Below are positions 31,048 to 41,131 of a stretch of DNA of 64,000 nt, in pieces. The position numbers and the translations under genes are program-made. The notes under the pieces were generated by a model. It had not been told where the DNA came from. It saw only the letters and a program-made list of their open reading frames with translations, and did not search any database. Positions within the stretch are counted from its first letter, which is position 1; each line of letters begins with the position of its first letter. Source of the stretch: Paenibacillus dauci (GTDB taxonomy: Bacteria; Bacillota; Bacilli; Paenibacillales; Paenibacillaceae); assembly GCF_000971985.1 (NCBI RefSeq), contig NZ_LAQQ01000009.1:62001-126000 (forward strand), read 5' to 3'.

Positions 31048-31338
31048 CCGACACTCTCCTCTGGCATTTTGGATATGTAGTGGAATCTGGATGCAGATAC
31101 TGCGGTCTTACTGGATATAACAAACCTGAACTCCCTCCTTTTACATTCATTTATAGCGGAAAGTAACAGATCAATCCGCCTGCTTCAGATACACACACTG
31201 CACTATGAACAGCGGACATACCTAAGCAAATTAATAATACCATAATGTTATTATTAATACTTTATTATCTTAATATGGTTAAATAAGTAATTAATATCAA
31301 AAAAGACGGGTGTTCTGTCGCATTTTACATAAAAAATA

Positions 31339-31393
31339 TTGACGTTGCAGGGTTTCCACACTATGATATATACATTATTGAGAACGATTATCA
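31339..31393 (+). promoter_or_regulatory. efe operon promoter and Fur box
   Basis: TTGACG (31339-31344), 17-bp spacer, TATGAT (31362-31367). The Fur-type 7-1-7 box TGAGAAC-G-ATTATCA (31379-31393) lies over the expected +1 and downstream; its right half is perfect. Iron repression is expected. The rest of the 368-bp gap shows nothing. Confidence 0.8.
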
Positions 31394-31415
31394 TTATTGA
31401 GGAGTGTTTGAATTT

Positions 31416-32309
31416 ATGAAAGCACGTTACACCCTGCCTGCGGTTCTGCTGTTATCATCTGTACTGTTCGCAGCCTGCGGCAACAAGGAAGAAGCACAAC
31501 CAGCAGCAAACAATACACAGACAAGCCCAACTACAGCGGCGGCTACCGATACCAAGGCTGCGGCACCTGCTGCTTCTGCAGCTGATTTCAAAGATGCTAC
31601 CGAGCAATATCGTACCTATGCGATCAGTGAGATTGATGCTTTCGTAACGGAGACCGAGAAATTTACGGAAGCGGTCAAAGCCGGCAAGATGGACGAAGCG
31701 AAAAAGCTGTACGCACCGGCACGTATGCACTATGAGCGTATCGAACCGATTGCCGAAGCACTGGGCAATCTGGATCCGGATATTGATGCCCGCCAGGGAG
31801 ACGTGGATGACAAGGACTGGCGTGGATTCCATAAAATCGAACAAGGCCTGTGGGAAAAGAAAACAACAGACGGCATGAGCGAATATGCAGATCGTCTGCT
31901 GCAGGATGCCAAGCTGCTTCGTGCCAAAGTCGAGACAGTCGATATTGATGCAGGACTGCTCGTTACCGGAGCGGTAGAACTGCTGAACGAGGTCTCTTCT
32001 TCCAAAGTAACCGGTGAAGAAGAACGTTATTCCCACACCGATCTGTATGACTTTGTAGCCAATGTAGAGGGTGCACAGAAAATCTACGAGATCCTGAAGC
32101 CAAATCTGGCAGCAAAAGATCCTGCTCTGGAGAAACAGATCGGCGAGAAATTCGAAGCGCTGAACAAGGAACTGGCTCCGTTTGCAACCAAAGACGGTGG
32201 CTATGTAACTTACGATAAATTAAGCAAAGAAGACGTACGTACACTGAGCCAGAACCTGGATGCACTGGCTGAACCATTATCCCAAATGGGAACAATCCTG
32301 GGAGTGTAA
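31416..32309 (+). CDS. efeO: Iron uptake lipoprotein EfeO (M75/imelysin domain)
   Basis: A 297-residue lipoprotein. The signal peptide ends in the lipobox SVLFAAC (acylated Cys about residue 20), then a low-complexity Thr/Ala linker. The imelysin (M75) domain follows, with the GFHKIEQGLW motif (HxxE) that binds metal. EfeO hands ferrous or ferric iron to the permease EfeU at the membrane. The ATG at 31416 has GAGGAG 11 nt upstream. First gene of efeO-efeB-efeU, under a Fur box; gap to efeB is 3 nt. Confidence 0.93.
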   Translation: MKARYTLPAVLLLSSVLFAACGNKEEAQPAANNTQTSPTTAAATDTKAAAPAASAADFKDATEQYRTYAISEIDAFVTETEKFTEAVKAGKMDEAKKLYAPARMHYERIEPIAEALGNLDPDIDARQGDVDDKDWRGFHKIEQGLWEKKTTDGMSEYADRLLQDAKLLRAKVETVDIDAGLLVTGAVELLNEVSSSKVTGEEERYSHTDLYDFVANVEGAQKIYEILKPNLAAKDPALEKQIGEKFEALNKELAPFATKDGGYVTYDKLSKEDVRTLSQNLDALAEPLSQMGTILGV

Positions 32310-32312
32310 GAC

Positions 32313-33665
32313 ATGAGTAAGAAGAAAAACGATGAACAACAACTGAATCCAACCCCTGATGCCGGACAGGAGTCTTCTTCCCTGTTCCGCAAGCCTGTGA
32401 GCCGCCGCGATATGCTGCGGCTTGCTGGCGCTTCCGGTGTAGGGCTGCTGCTGGGCGGCTCGGGCGCTTTTGGTATTATGGCAGCGACCGGAGCAACCAA
32501 GCAGCCCGCTTCCGACAAACCGGGTAGTCCGGATAATGTGACTACCGGTATACCGGATGCGAACCGGTATGACTTTTATGGACAGCATCAGACCGGGATT
32601 ACGACACCGAGTCAGAATTTTATGTGCTTTGCTTCCTTTGATCTGACCGTCAGTGATGCAGCCGGACTGAGAAATCTTCTGCAGGCATGGACGCGGGCTT
32701 CCGCTTCCCTGATGGCCGGCGAACTGCTGGATGGACAAAATGAAAATCTGAATCTGCCACCTGCCGATACAGGTGAAGCGGCAGGGCTCACGCCTTCGCG
32801 GATTACGATTACGTTTGGCGCCGGTCCAAGCCTGTTTGACCATCGCTTTGGTCTGGCGGGCAAAAAGCCTGCCGGCTTCGGCGATCTGCCTCCTTTTAAC
32901 GGGGATAATCTGATGCCGGAATGGTGTGGTGGTGATCTGGGAGTGCAGATCTGCGCGGATGATATGCAGGTCGCTTTCCACGGGATGCGCAACCTGATCC
33001 GGATCGCCAGAGGTTCAGCCGTGCTCCGCTGGAGTCAGGAAGGCTTCCAGCGCTCGACCGAATCCGATCCGAACAAGGCGACACCGCGCAATCTGATGGG
33101 CTTCAAGGATGGTACCGCCAATCCAAGTGTGCAGGACGCGGCAATGATGAACGAAGTGGTCTGGGTACAGCCGGAAGACGGAGCAGGCTGGATGACTGGC
33201 GGCTCCTATATGGCCGTGCGACGTATCCGGATGCGGATCGAAGTCTGGGATCGCTCCAGCCTGTCCGATCAGGAGAATACATTCGGCCGCTACCGGGTTA
33301 GCGGTGCACCGCTCGGCTCGCAGCATGAATTTGACCGCGGCGATATGGAAGCCAAGGACGCTTCCGGCAAACCGGTGATTCCGATGAACTCCCATATGCG
33401 TGTAGCACGAGGAGACGGCAAAATGCAGATTCTGCGCCGTCCTTACTCTTATTCGAGCGGTATGGATAATACGACCGGACAGCTGGATGCAGGACTCTTT
33501 TTTATCAGTTATCAGCGCAGTCTGGAGAAGCAATTTATTCCCATGCAGCAGCGGCTCGCCCAGATTGATGCGCTGAACGAATATATTCAGCATATCGGCA
33601 GTGCTACTTTTGCCTGCTTCCCCGGCGTTCGCCAGGGCGGATATATCGGCGATACCCTGCTGTAA
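32313..33665 (+). CDS. efeB: Deferrochelatase/DyP-type haem peroxidase EfeB
   Basis: A 450-residue DyP-type peroxidase exported by the Tat route: the N-terminus carries SRRDMLRLAGASGVG. The family hallmark GFKDGTANP (catalytic Asp) is present. The proximal His is likely in PMNSHMRVARG, and the distal Arg in RRIRMRIEVWDR. It oxidises ferrous iron or removes iron from haem outside the cell for EfeU. It lies 3 nt after efeO. Confidence 0.94.
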   Translation: MSKKKNDEQQLNPTPDAGQESSSLFRKPVSRRDMLRLAGASGVGLLLGGSGAFGIMAATGATKQPASDKPGSPDNVTTGIPDANRYDFYGQHQTGITTPSQNFMCFASFDLTVSDAAGLRNLLQAWTRASASLMAGELLDGQNENLNLPPADTGEAAGLTPSRITITFGAGPSLFDHRFGLAGKKPAGFGDLPPFNGDNLMPEWCGGDLGVQICADDMQVAFHGMRNLIRIARGSAVLRWSQEGFQRSTESDPNKATPRNLMGFKDGTANPSVQDAAMMNEVVWVQPEDGAGWMTGGSYMAVRRIRMRIEVWDRSSLSDQENTFGRYRVSGAPLGSQHEFDRGDMEAKDASGKPVIPMNSHMRVARGDGKMQILRRPYSYSSGMDNTTGQLDAGLFFISYQRSLEKQFIPMQQRLAQIDALNEYIQHIGSATFACFPGVRQGGYIGDTLL

Positions 33666-33725
33666 ATCAACCATCAGCCCCATGCCAACATACACGACTG
33701 TATAACAGGCTATGCTATGGAACCG

Positions 33726-33763
33726 TGTCTTCGTTCATTCGCTCACAGGAGTGGACGAAGACA
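33726..33763 (+). other. Intercistronic hairpin between efeB and efeU
   Basis: TGTCTTCGT pairs with ACGAAGACA (9 bp). It sits in a 202-bp gap inside the operon and has no T-run. It may be an mRNA processing or stability element. Confidence 0.4.
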
Positions 33764-33867
33764 TTGCTATATCTATACGTCTGCAAATCCGTATCCACCA
33801 GACTATATGTACATTCAATAATAATAGAAGAAGTTTTTATTTTTACGAGGAAATGAGGAATTCGGTT

Positions 33868-35721
33868 ATGCGCAATACCGCCTGGTTTATCCGTCTTATC
33901 AGCTGTACCTGTCTGCTCGTGCTCGCGATCGGACTCAGCCCGGCAGCTTCACAGCCATTTGTCTATAACTGGCTGACTGCTGCACCGGTTATGCATGTAG
34001 CGGCAGCCGAAGAAGCGCCTACTGCAGACAGTCTGCTGCCGGTTGTCGGCAGTGCCCTCGTCGATGCCGGTCAGCAAAAATGGGCCGATGCTTCACAGGA
34101 ATTGGACACATTCGCTGCCGGTTGGGCATCGCTGGATACATCGGCAGCACCTCAGCAGGCCGCTGAAGTGAACACCGCTCTCCAGGCTGCCCAGCAAGCC
34201 CTGCAAAATGCCAAATCCGATCCTGATGCATCCGTATCTGCACTCGGTACACTTGCCCGTGCCGTGAACAGCTATGCAGAAGCGGGGAATGCCGGTGCCG
34301 ATTCCGCTCAGGGCAAAGGTCCTTCTGCCAAAGGCACACAGGCGGTTCGTATTATCCTGCCGCTCGCCGATCAGACGATCGGACATATCAAGCAGCAGGA
34401 CTGGACAGCCGCCCAGACCAGCTACAAGCAGATTGTCGATGCATGGCCGGATGTGGAAAGTGCGATTCGTGCGGATAATTTTACGGTCTACAGCCAGCTG
34501 GAGACCAAGATGAGTATGATCCGCGTCTCCCTGCAGGCCGATCCGCCGCGTGAGGAACAGGCACAGAAAGAGACCCAGGCGCTAATCGATCTGCTAAATC
34601 ACTATCTATCCGGTGAAGTAGCCGATACCGCTCCTGCCAGCGGCAGTGTACGCTTGACCGATGCGGTTGCCCTACTCCAGCAGGTGCAGACAGCGGCAGG
34701 TCAGCAGGATGCAGCAACCGCCACAGACCGGATGCAGCAATTTATTACGATGTGGCCGCTGGTGGAAGGCGAAGTGCAGATTTCTTCCTCCACCACTTAT
34801 ACATCAATCGAGAATGAAATGTCCGAAGTGCAGGGCTATCTGGTATCCAGTCCTCCTGCCTGGGACAAAGCCAACAACGTATTAACGACGATGCTGGGCG
34901 AACTGACACCGATCACCTCCAAAACTTCTTATACCGCATGGGATGCAGCCATCATCCTGCTGCGTGAAGGCATGGAAGCGATCCTCGTACTCGCCGCCCT
35001 GCTCGCTTATGCCAAGCGCAGCGGCAGCCGTCAGGCGGGTCGCTGGATCTGGTCGGGCGCGCTGTCCGGTCTGATTCTCAGCGGCGTGATGGCAGCCATC
35101 TTCGTGTATGCTTTTGCCCAGATGGCAACGAGCGGCAGTACACGCGAGATGATTGAAGGTATTACCGGACTGATTGCTGTTGTACTGATGCTCAGCGTCG
35201 GCAACTGGCTGCACCAGAAGGCTAATCTGCAAAACTGGAATAGCTATATTGCCAGTCAGGTCAGCGGCGCACTTCAGCGTGGCAGCCTGTGGTCACTGGC
35301 GGCTGTATCCGGACTTGCTATTCTGCGTGAAGGTGCAGAGACCGCCATTTTCTATATCGGTATGGCTCCGGCAATCGAACTGTCCCAGCTGCTGCTCGGG
35401 ATCGGGCTGGCACTGGTGATTCTGATTATTGTAGCGGTACTCATTATCCGCTTCAGTGTAAAGCTTCCAGTGCGTCCGTTCTTCCTGACTGCGACTGTGC
35501 TGATCTATTATCTGGTCTTCCGTTTCCTCGGGGAAAGTATTCATTCCCTGCAGGTCGCCGGACAATTCCCGGCGCATAATGCCTCTGGATTGCCTTCGGT
35601 AGGATGGATCGGCATGTATCCGACCTGGGAGACCTTTATCCCGCAGATGATCGTGCTTCTCTTTATGCTGTGGAAACTGATTCTGCCGGAATATCGCAAA
35701 TATCGTCAATCCGCTGCCTGA
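33868..35721 (+). CDS. efeU: High-affinity iron permease EfeU (FTR1 family) with large extracellular domain
   Basis: A 617-residue protein. Residues 1-35 are a signal peptide. Residues about 50-360 form an extracellular helical region with two repeat-like halves (each ending W..VE..V....YT/S.IE..M..V). The C-terminal FTR1 permease has about seven segments and two REXXE iron motifs: LLREGMEAIL and AILREGAETAIF. The start at 33868 has AGGA 8 nt upstream; an ATG at 33853 is too close to its site. Gene order O-B-U differs from the U-O-B order of Bacillus subtilis ywbLMN. Confidence 0.92.
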   Translation: MRNTAWFIRLISCTCLLVLAIGLSPAASQPFVYNWLTAAPVMHVAAAEEAPTADSLLPVVGSALVDAGQQKWADASQELDTFAAGWASLDTSAAPQQAAEVNTALQAAQQALQNAKSDPDASVSALGTLARAVNSYAEAGNAGADSAQGKGPSAKGTQAVRIILPLADQTIGHIKQQDWTAAQTSYKQIVDAWPDVESAIRADNFTVYSQLETKMSMIRVSLQADPPREEQAQKETQALIDLLNHYLSGEVADTAPASGSVRLTDAVALLQQVQTAAGQQDAATATDRMQQFITMWPLVEGEVQISSSTTYTSIENEMSEVQGYLVSSPPAWDKANNVLTTMLGELTPITSKTSYTAWDAAIILLREGMEAILVLAALLAYAKRSGSRQAGRWIWSGALSGLILSGVMAAIFVYAFAQMATSGSTREMIEGITGLIAVVLMLSVGNWLHQKANLQNWNSYIASQVSGALQRGSLWSLAAVSGLAILREGAETAIFYIGMAPAIELSQLLLGIGLALVILIIVAVLIIRFSVKLPVRPFFLTATVLIYYLVFRFLGESIHSLQVAGQFPAHNASGLPSVGWIGMYPTWETFIPQMIVLLFMLWKLILPEYRKYRQSAA

Positions 35722-35812
35722 TGTCGATAGGCCGATAAGCAAATCGATCAACGGTTAATTGATATCTGAACAGCACAATATAATAAGCAGCTTAAGCACT
35801 ATTTGAATATCC

Positions 35813-35859
35813 AAAAGCCATTCTGTTGATCGATACAGCGATCTGCAGAATGGCTTTTT
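35813..35859 (+). terminator. efe operon terminator
   Basis: AAAAGCCATTCTG and CAGAATGGCTTTT form a 13-bp stem with a structured loop, followed by T. The remaining gap to the RpiR gene (35860-36125) is AT-rich and holds nothing I can name. Confidence 0.85.
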
Positions 35860-36125
35860 ATTTGGGTCGTATCCAGGGATTTTCCGGATATTATTTTACT
35901 GAATATAAGCGCTTTTTCATGCCTCATATATTCCTGTATTCTTTTGTCCAAAATGTATTGCATTCCCTATGCTCCTCGGCTATGATGGACTCAAAGAAAA
36001 TTATTTTCTTAAATAAATCTACATTATAAAAATTATTTTCACAAACTCTTTGATGCGCTTTTACAATGATTTGACCTTTAGGGGTTGAACAGGTACGTTC
36101 TTATCTCAGGAAAGGAGGAATCCGT

Positions 36126-36986
36126 ATGTCTCCCATTTTGCATGTACTGGAGCAGGGTCTGGACAAATTGTCTCCACAGGAACGGAGGCTCGCGCATTAT
36201 ATTTTGCAGCAGCCTTCCTCCGTTATCCGGCTGGGTATTACACAGCTGGCGAACCAATGTGGCATCAGCCCGGCGACAGTAACACGCTTTTGCAAAACAT
36301 TCAATTTCGAAGGCTTTCCCGATTTCAAAATGAAGCTGGCCGGTGAGCTCGCACAGCAGTCGGTACCCAGCTCGTATCAGGATATTATCGCCGGCAATCC
36401 GCTGGCCGAGATCGTCAAAGCGATTGAGTCCAATCATGTCACCTCGATCAATGATACGACCCGGCTGCTGAATCTGCCCAAGCTGGAACAGGCCATCGGC
36501 TATCTGACCCGGGCGCGGCGAATCGATCTGTACGGCATCGCCACTTCTTCCATTGTGGCGCAAGACTTTTACCAAAAACTGATCCGGATCGGCAAGAATT
36601 GTACCGCCTTTGCGGACTCTCATATGCAGATCACTTCCGCCTCCACCCTGTCTTCTGAAGATGTGGCGCTGGCGATCTCATATTCCGGCGAGACGCGGGA
36701 GACGATCGATGCACTGACCTGCGCCCGCGAGAACGGCGCTACCGTCCTGTCACTCACCCAGTATAGCTCCAACCCACTGGCTGCGATGGCGGATATCTCC
36801 CTGTTCGCTTCTTCTCTGGAAAAAGGTGTTCGGCGTGGCGATATGGCTTCCCGGATTGCCCAACTTCATATTATCGATATTCTGTTTACCGGTATGATTA
36901 GTGCCCAGTTCAATGACTCTGTCAACAAGCTGGAGCTGTCTTATAAAAATGTGCGGCGCTACCGCAAAGACTCAGGAGGGTTATGA
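36126..36986 (+). CDS. MurR/RpiR-family regulator of amino-sugar genes
   Basis: A 286-residue regulator. The N-terminal HTH_6 domain (residues 1-77) has LGITQLANQCGISPATVTRFCKTFNFEGF. The C-terminal SIS domain (about 105-260) has RIDLYGIATSSIVAQDF and DVALAISYSGETRETID and binds a sugar phosphate. It lies 3 nt ahead of nagB, so it likely senses glucosamine-6-P or N-acetylglucosamine-6-P and controls nagBA. AAAGGAGG precedes the ATG. Confidence 0.9.
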   Translation: MSPILHVLEQGLDKLSPQERRLAHYILQQPSSVIRLGITQLANQCGISPATVTRFCKTFNFEGFPDFKMKLAGELAQQSVPSSYQDIIAGNPLAEIVKAIESNHVTSINDTTRLLNLPKLEQAIGYLTRARRIDLYGIATSSIVAQDFYQKLIRIGKNCTAFADSHMQITSASTLSSEDVALAISYSGETRETIDALTCARENGATVLSLTQYSSNPLAAMADISLFASSLEKGVRRGDMASRIAQLHIIDILFTGMISAQFNDSVNKLELSYKNVRRYRKDSGGL

Positions 36987-36989
36987 TCC

Positions 36990-37718
36990 ATGGTTAATCT
37001 CGTCAAAGCAAGCAAGCAAGAAGATTTTGGTAAAGTTGCAGCGTATATCGTATCCAGTCTCGTGCAGACTTCCCCGCGTGCGGTGCTTGGACTCGCTACT
37101 GGCGGTACGCCTGTCGACCTGTACAAAGAACTGATCAATATTTTCAATCAGGGCGTCATCAGCTTCTCCAAAGTAAAAACATTCAACCTTGATGAATATG
37201 TAGGACTGCCTGCGGATCATCCGGCTTCCTATCGTGCATTTATGGACAAGCATCTATTCGATCATATTGATATCGATATGGACAATACGCATGTACCGAA
37301 CGGACAGGCTGCCGATCCGGCTCAGGAATGCAGTCGCTACGATGCCATGCTGTCCGAATCGGTGATTGACCTGCAGGTACTGGGCATCGGACATAACGGC
37401 CATATCGGATTCAATGAACCGGCGGACCAGCTGATGCCGGGAACTCACGTAGTCGACCTGCTGCCGGAGACGCGCGAAGCAAACGCACGTTATTTCCAGT
37501 CGGTGGATGAAGTGCCTGCACAGGCGATCACAATGGGCGTAGGTACCATTATGAAATCACGCCAGATTCTGCTGATGGTACGCGGCGCAGACAAAGCCGA
37601 GATTATCCATCGCGCGCTGACCGGTCCAATTACAACGCTGTGCCCTGCTTCCCTGCTGCAGCTGCATCCGAATGTGACGGTGCTGATGGATGGAGAAGCC
37701 GGGAGGTTGTTCGGATAA
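36990..37718 (+). CDS. nagB: Glucosamine-6-phosphate deaminase
   Basis: A 242-residue isomerase/deaminase. LATGGTPVDLYKEL forms the phosphate loop, TFNLDEYVGL holds the catalytic Asp, and GIGHNGHIGFNEP holds the active-site His. It turns glucosamine-6-P into fructose-6-P and ammonia. It follows the regulator by 3 nt and overlaps nagA by one base (TAATG), so all three genes are one operon. Confidence 0.95.
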   Translation: MVNLVKASKQEDFGKVAAYIVSSLVQTSPRAVLGLATGGTPVDLYKELINIFNQGVISFSKVKTFNLDEYVGLPADHPASYRAFMDKHLFDHIDIDMDNTHVPNGQAADPAQECSRYDAMLSESVIDLQVLGIGHNGHIGFNEPADQLMPGTHVVDLLPETREANARYFQSVDEVPAQAITMGVGTIMKSRQILLMVRGADKAEIIHRALTGPITTLCPASLLQLHPNVTVLMDGEAGRLFG

Positions 37719-38983
37719 TGTCTACTCCTACATCAAGTTCAACATCAGCGACGTATCAGATTGTTAATGGCCGGATCGTTACACCCACGCAAATTATCGA
37801 TAATGGCGTTGTGCAGGTAGAAAGCGGCATTATTCGTTATGCAGGAACAGCTGCACAAGCACCTGCATTCCCATCTGCGATTGGTGGAACTGTCCAGCAG
37901 ATGGATAATATGAAAAGCGATTCGGATGTTTCCAAACCCGATGAGATGACTTACGATGCAGCTGGCGGTCTTGTCGTGCCGGGATTTATCGATATCCATG
38001 TGCATGGCGGAATGGGACAGGACTTTATGGATTCGAATCCCGAAGTACTGGATACAATCACAAATTTCCATGCCAGTCAGGGAACGACAGCCATTCTCGC
38101 TACGACAATGACTGCTCCGCATGATGATATCGACCGGGTACTGGAGCAGGTGCATGCCTATGTGCAGGCTGACCAAATGCCCGGCGCTCAGGTAGAAGGC
38201 GTTCATCTGGAAGGTCCCTTTATCAGTCCGCAGTGGCCGGGTGCACAGAATCCCGGACATATCGTACTGCCCAATGTAGAGTGGCTGGAACAGTGGCATG
38301 CCGCTTATCCCGGTCTGATCAAGCAGCTTACCCTGGCACCGGAACGCGAAGGCGCGCTGGAACTGATCCGCTGGCTACGAGAACATCAGATTACCGCAGC
38401 AGCCGGCCACACCGATGCAACCTATGAGCAGATTATGGATGCAGTCGATGCCGGTCTGAATCATGCGGTGCATACCTTTAACGCCATGACACCGCTGCAT
38501 CACCGCAAGCCGGGCGTCGCCGGTGCAGTGCTGGGTACACCTGCCATTCATGCCGAGATTATCGCGGACGGTATTCATGTGCATCCGGCAGCGGTTGCCC
38601 TGCTCGCCCAGCTCAAGCAGGATCATAATCTGATTCTGATCACCGATGCCATGTCGGCAGCCGGTCTGGGTGATGGGGACTATATGCTCGGCGATCAGCC
38701 GGTCAAAGTCATCAACGGCGTCGCTACCCTGCCGGAAGACAGTGGTACCCTGGCAGGCAGCCGCCTGACCATGATCGAAGGATTCCGCTTCCTGATCGAA
38801 AAGGCTGGATTGTCCATCCTGCGCGCTTCCGAAGCTGCCAGTGGCAACCCGGCACGCCAGCTGGGGATCTATGACCAGACAGGCAGCCTTGAAGTAGGCA
38901 AGCGCGCCGATATTCTGGTACTGGACGAACAGATGGAACTGCAGCAGATCTTTATCAAAGGTCGTAAATTTAAAGCTCAGTAA
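37718..38983 (+). CDS. nagA: N-acetylglucosamine-6-phosphate deacetylase
   Basis: A 421-residue amidohydrolase. The metal site HVHGGMGQDF, the HLEGPFISP strand, AAAGHTDATY and HAVHTFNAMTP (His ligands), and the catalytic Asp in LITDAMSAAGLGDG are all seen. It deacetylates GlcNAc-6-P to feed NagB. The ATG at 37718 overlaps the nagB stop (translational coupling), with GGGAGG upstream. Confidence 0.95.
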   Translation: MSTPTSSSTSATYQIVNGRIVTPTQIIDNGVVQVESGIIRYAGTAAQAPAFPSAIGGTVQQMDNMKSDSDVSKPDEMTYDAAGGLVVPGFIDIHVHGGMGQDFMDSNPEVLDTITNFHASQGTTAILATTMTAPHDDIDRVLEQVHAYVQADQMPGAQVEGVHLEGPFISPQWPGAQNPGHIVLPNVEWLEQWHAAYPGLIKQLTLAPEREGALELIRWLREHQITAAAGHTDATYEQIMDAVDAGLNHAVHTFNAMTPLHHRKPGVAGAVLGTPAIHAEIIADGIHVHPAAVALLAQLKQDHNLILITDAMSAAGLGDGDYMLGDQPVKVINGVATLPEDSGTLAGSRLTMIEGFRFLIEKAGLSILRASEAASGNPARQLGIYDQTGSLEVGKRADILVLDEQMELQQIFIKGRKFKAQ

Positions 38984-39311
38984 TTGGCGCTTTTTATACC
39001 AAGGATCAAATTTATCCTAACAAAAAGCATCCTCAGGCTGAGAGTAGAAATAAACTGTTCTTCTTATTCAATTCCATATGACCCGCTCCTTGCTATTTAC
39101 CTATCGCAGGGAGCACCTACATATCTTCCCAATCTGCGCATAGTCTGATATTGTACATTAAAGTCATAATGCCATCAAAAGGATATGCACTGCCAGCGAA
39201 GCATTTACCGTAAGTAAAAATCAACTGTAAATGAAGTATTCACTGTGAATCCAGCATCTGCACGTCTACTCTTCACTTCACAAAAATAAGCAATGAGAAA
39301 GGAATCTGCAC
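38984..39311. other. Intergenic region, 328 bp
   Basis: No hairpin with a T-run, no repeat shared with the rest of the window and no convincing open frame were seen. It separates nagA from the DUF2569-like gene. Confidence 0.5.
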
Positions 39312-39881
39312 ATGAGTAATTATCAACCTCCGGGTCCTTCACAGGAACCGGCACAACCGCCCGTACAACCACCTTATCCACCGATGGGAGGGCCTGCCGG
39401 CGGAATGAACGGCGGTTACTATGGCCCCCCGCCGCTGACCGGACTTGGCGGCTGGCTGGTACTTTTCCAGATTTGTATGTATTATTATTTGTTCGCTTCC
39501 ATTGTTGCTTCAGCAGGCGGGTTTATTCTGCTGGCTATGGCTTATGCCAAAGCGGATGTATATGACCAATTGACCCAGACTATGCAGATCTCTGGCGAAC
39601 TGTATCAGAGTTTGTTGACATTTACGGTGATCTACACATCTATCGCGGCTATCTATCTGATCGTGATCCTGATATGGTTCTACCGTAAAAAACGCATACT
39701 GCCCAAGCTGGTACTGGGATTCTGTGTGCTGGATGCGATTGCGATTCTGGCAACTTATTTTATGTCACCGTCCCAACTCAATACCAGTATAGTAAGTACG
39801 ATTATTCATCTGCTGGTTCTGGCCGCCTGGGCAGTCTACTTCCTGCGTGCACGCAGAGTGAAAAATACATTTGTTCGCTAA
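39312..39881 (+). CDS. DUF2569-like membrane protein with proline-rich N-terminus
   Basis: A 189-residue membrane protein. Residues 1-45 are a Pro/Gly-rich soluble tail (PPGPSQEPAQPPVQPPYPP). Then GLGGWLVLFQI, the DUF2569 hallmark, starts the first of four membrane segments. The loop WFYRKKRILPKL and the final RARRVKNTFVR are basic. Function of the family is unknown. Monocistronic, with a following terminator. Confidence 0.75.
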   Translation: MSNYQPPGPSQEPAQPPVQPPYPPMGGPAGGMNGGYYGPPPLTGLGGWLVLFQICMYYYLFASIVASAGGFILLAMAYAKADVYDQLTQTMQISGELYQSLLTFTVIYTSIAAIYLIVILIWFYRKKRILPKLVLGFCVLDAIAILATYFMSPSQLNTSIVSTIIHLLVLAAWAVYFLRARRVKNTFVR

Positions 39882-39970
39882 GTGAATGACAGCATCTATG
39901 CTGGAGTAAGGAAGAGACTGACGATTAGATAGAATACGACTTCTTTTTCTCTGTTCTTCGCATAAATAAC

Positions 39971-40016
39971 AAAAGCTCCGATGATTCTGTTTAAAACAGA
40001 GATCATCGGAGCTTTT
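39971..40016. terminator. Bidirectional terminator
   Basis: A 15-bp stem, AAAAGCTCCGATGAT and ATCATCGGAGCTTTT, with an additional inner TCTGTTT/AAACAGA pairing, lies between convergent genes. Confidence 0.9.
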
Positions 40017-40119
40017 GCATATTCCAAGCGATGTTCGTGCTCAATACTATTGACGCGTTCAGTAATGATTATATCCACTCATTTATCGATAACCCTATCA
40101 GGTCACTCACGCTAATCGG

Positions 40120-41118
40120 TTACTTGGTCTGATTCGATCCCTTGGCAGATTGTGCCGCTGTGGACAGTTGATCTGCCGAGATTCGGTATGCCCATTTATT
40201 CTGCGGATCAGTGATCCAGACATACTGCTTGTCACTCGGGTCCTGCCAGCCTTGATAGTGCTCGGTCGCTCCTTTGCCGTCTACGGTCAGGGAGACGCTG
40301 AGTGTCAGCACATTGCGATATGACTTTACCTGCGCTGCCGGTACAGGCAACTGGTCGGTCGGCGTATTTTTCACCGCGTCGGTGATACTGGTGCCCTGAT
40401 CATCTGCGATCGACTTGCCATCCAGTGTCCAGGTATCCTGTGCCGGATCCGCTATGTTGGGCTTATGCTTAAGCGTCCAGTTTGTTTGCGGCTGAGTGCT
40501 GCTCCATTGCAGCTGTATCAGCTGGTTATCGTCCCATCCGATCGGCGTAGTATCGATAAAATGAAACGCATCTGCCTGCAGATCGGTTACCGCTTGCTGG
40601 GACAGCTGAATAATAGAGCCATCCTTTAACTGCGCATAATAATACCCTTTGGTCGGCAGCTCATCACCAATAGCGAGACTCAGCTTGTTGCCACTCCTGC
40701 TGTGCACCGTAAATACAGGCGTATTTTTATGAATACCGTATTTGGATGTATCTGACGGCTGCTCCTCGACCGTACCATGGATTGTTGCTGATTGGAGAGC
40801 TGTCAGCCAATCCTGAATCGTATAGGGATTGATCGGATAGGCTGCTGGTGAAGTCATGTTCCAGGTCTCTCCTTGTTTATCCAACTGTACCGTTTGCGGC
40901 TGAACAGAGGAAGCTGCCTTATTCGTCGCAGCAGCGCCACTGTCGGAAGAATTCGTTTGAATATCGATACGGTCAATCTCCGATATATTCATCGTTAACA
41001 ATCGGGGATCTGCCGCCGGTGTATCTTCTTTTTGAAAAAAGTTCTGGGAATAAGCGTATCCTGCAGCAGCTGCCAGAATCAGCAGTAGAATAATGGAAGG
41101 CATCAATTTTCGGATCAT
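40120..41118 (-). CDS. DUF4340 domain protein
   Basis: A 332-residue protein with one N-terminal membrane segment (MPSIILLLILAAAAGYAYS) and an extracellular region. The region is built of DUF4340-type beta repeats (ISEIDRIDI, WNMTSPAAYPINPYTIQDWLTALQSATI, KYGIHKNTPVFTV). The ATG at 41118 has AAAGGAGG 6-7 nt upstream. It is the last gene of a four-gene Gld-type ABC unit, 13 nt after the GldG-like gene. DUF4340 proteins commonly accompany such transporters; their task is unknown. Confidence 0.85.
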   Translation of the reverse strand: MIRKLMPSIILLLILAAAAGYAYSQNFFQKEDTPAADPRLLTMNISEIDRIDIQTNSSDSGAAATNKAASSVQPQTVQLDKQGETWNMTSPAAYPINPYTIQDWLTALQSATIHGTVEEQPSDTSKYGIHKNTPVFTVHSRSGNKLSLAIGDELPTKGYYYAQLKDGSIIQLSQQAVTDLQADAFHFIDTTPIGWDDNQLIQLQWSSTQPQTNWTLKHKPNIADPAQDTWTLDGKSIADDQGTSITDAVKNTPTDQLPVPAAQVKSYRNVLTLSVSLTVDGKGATEHYQGWQDPSDKQYVWITDPQNKWAYRISADQLSTAAQSAKGSNQTK

Positions 41119-41131
41119 TCTTTTCCCTCCT

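Noticed and set aside
35826-36029. 67-codon open frame after efeU
   Set aside because: It begins inside the efe terminator and has no ribosome binding site.
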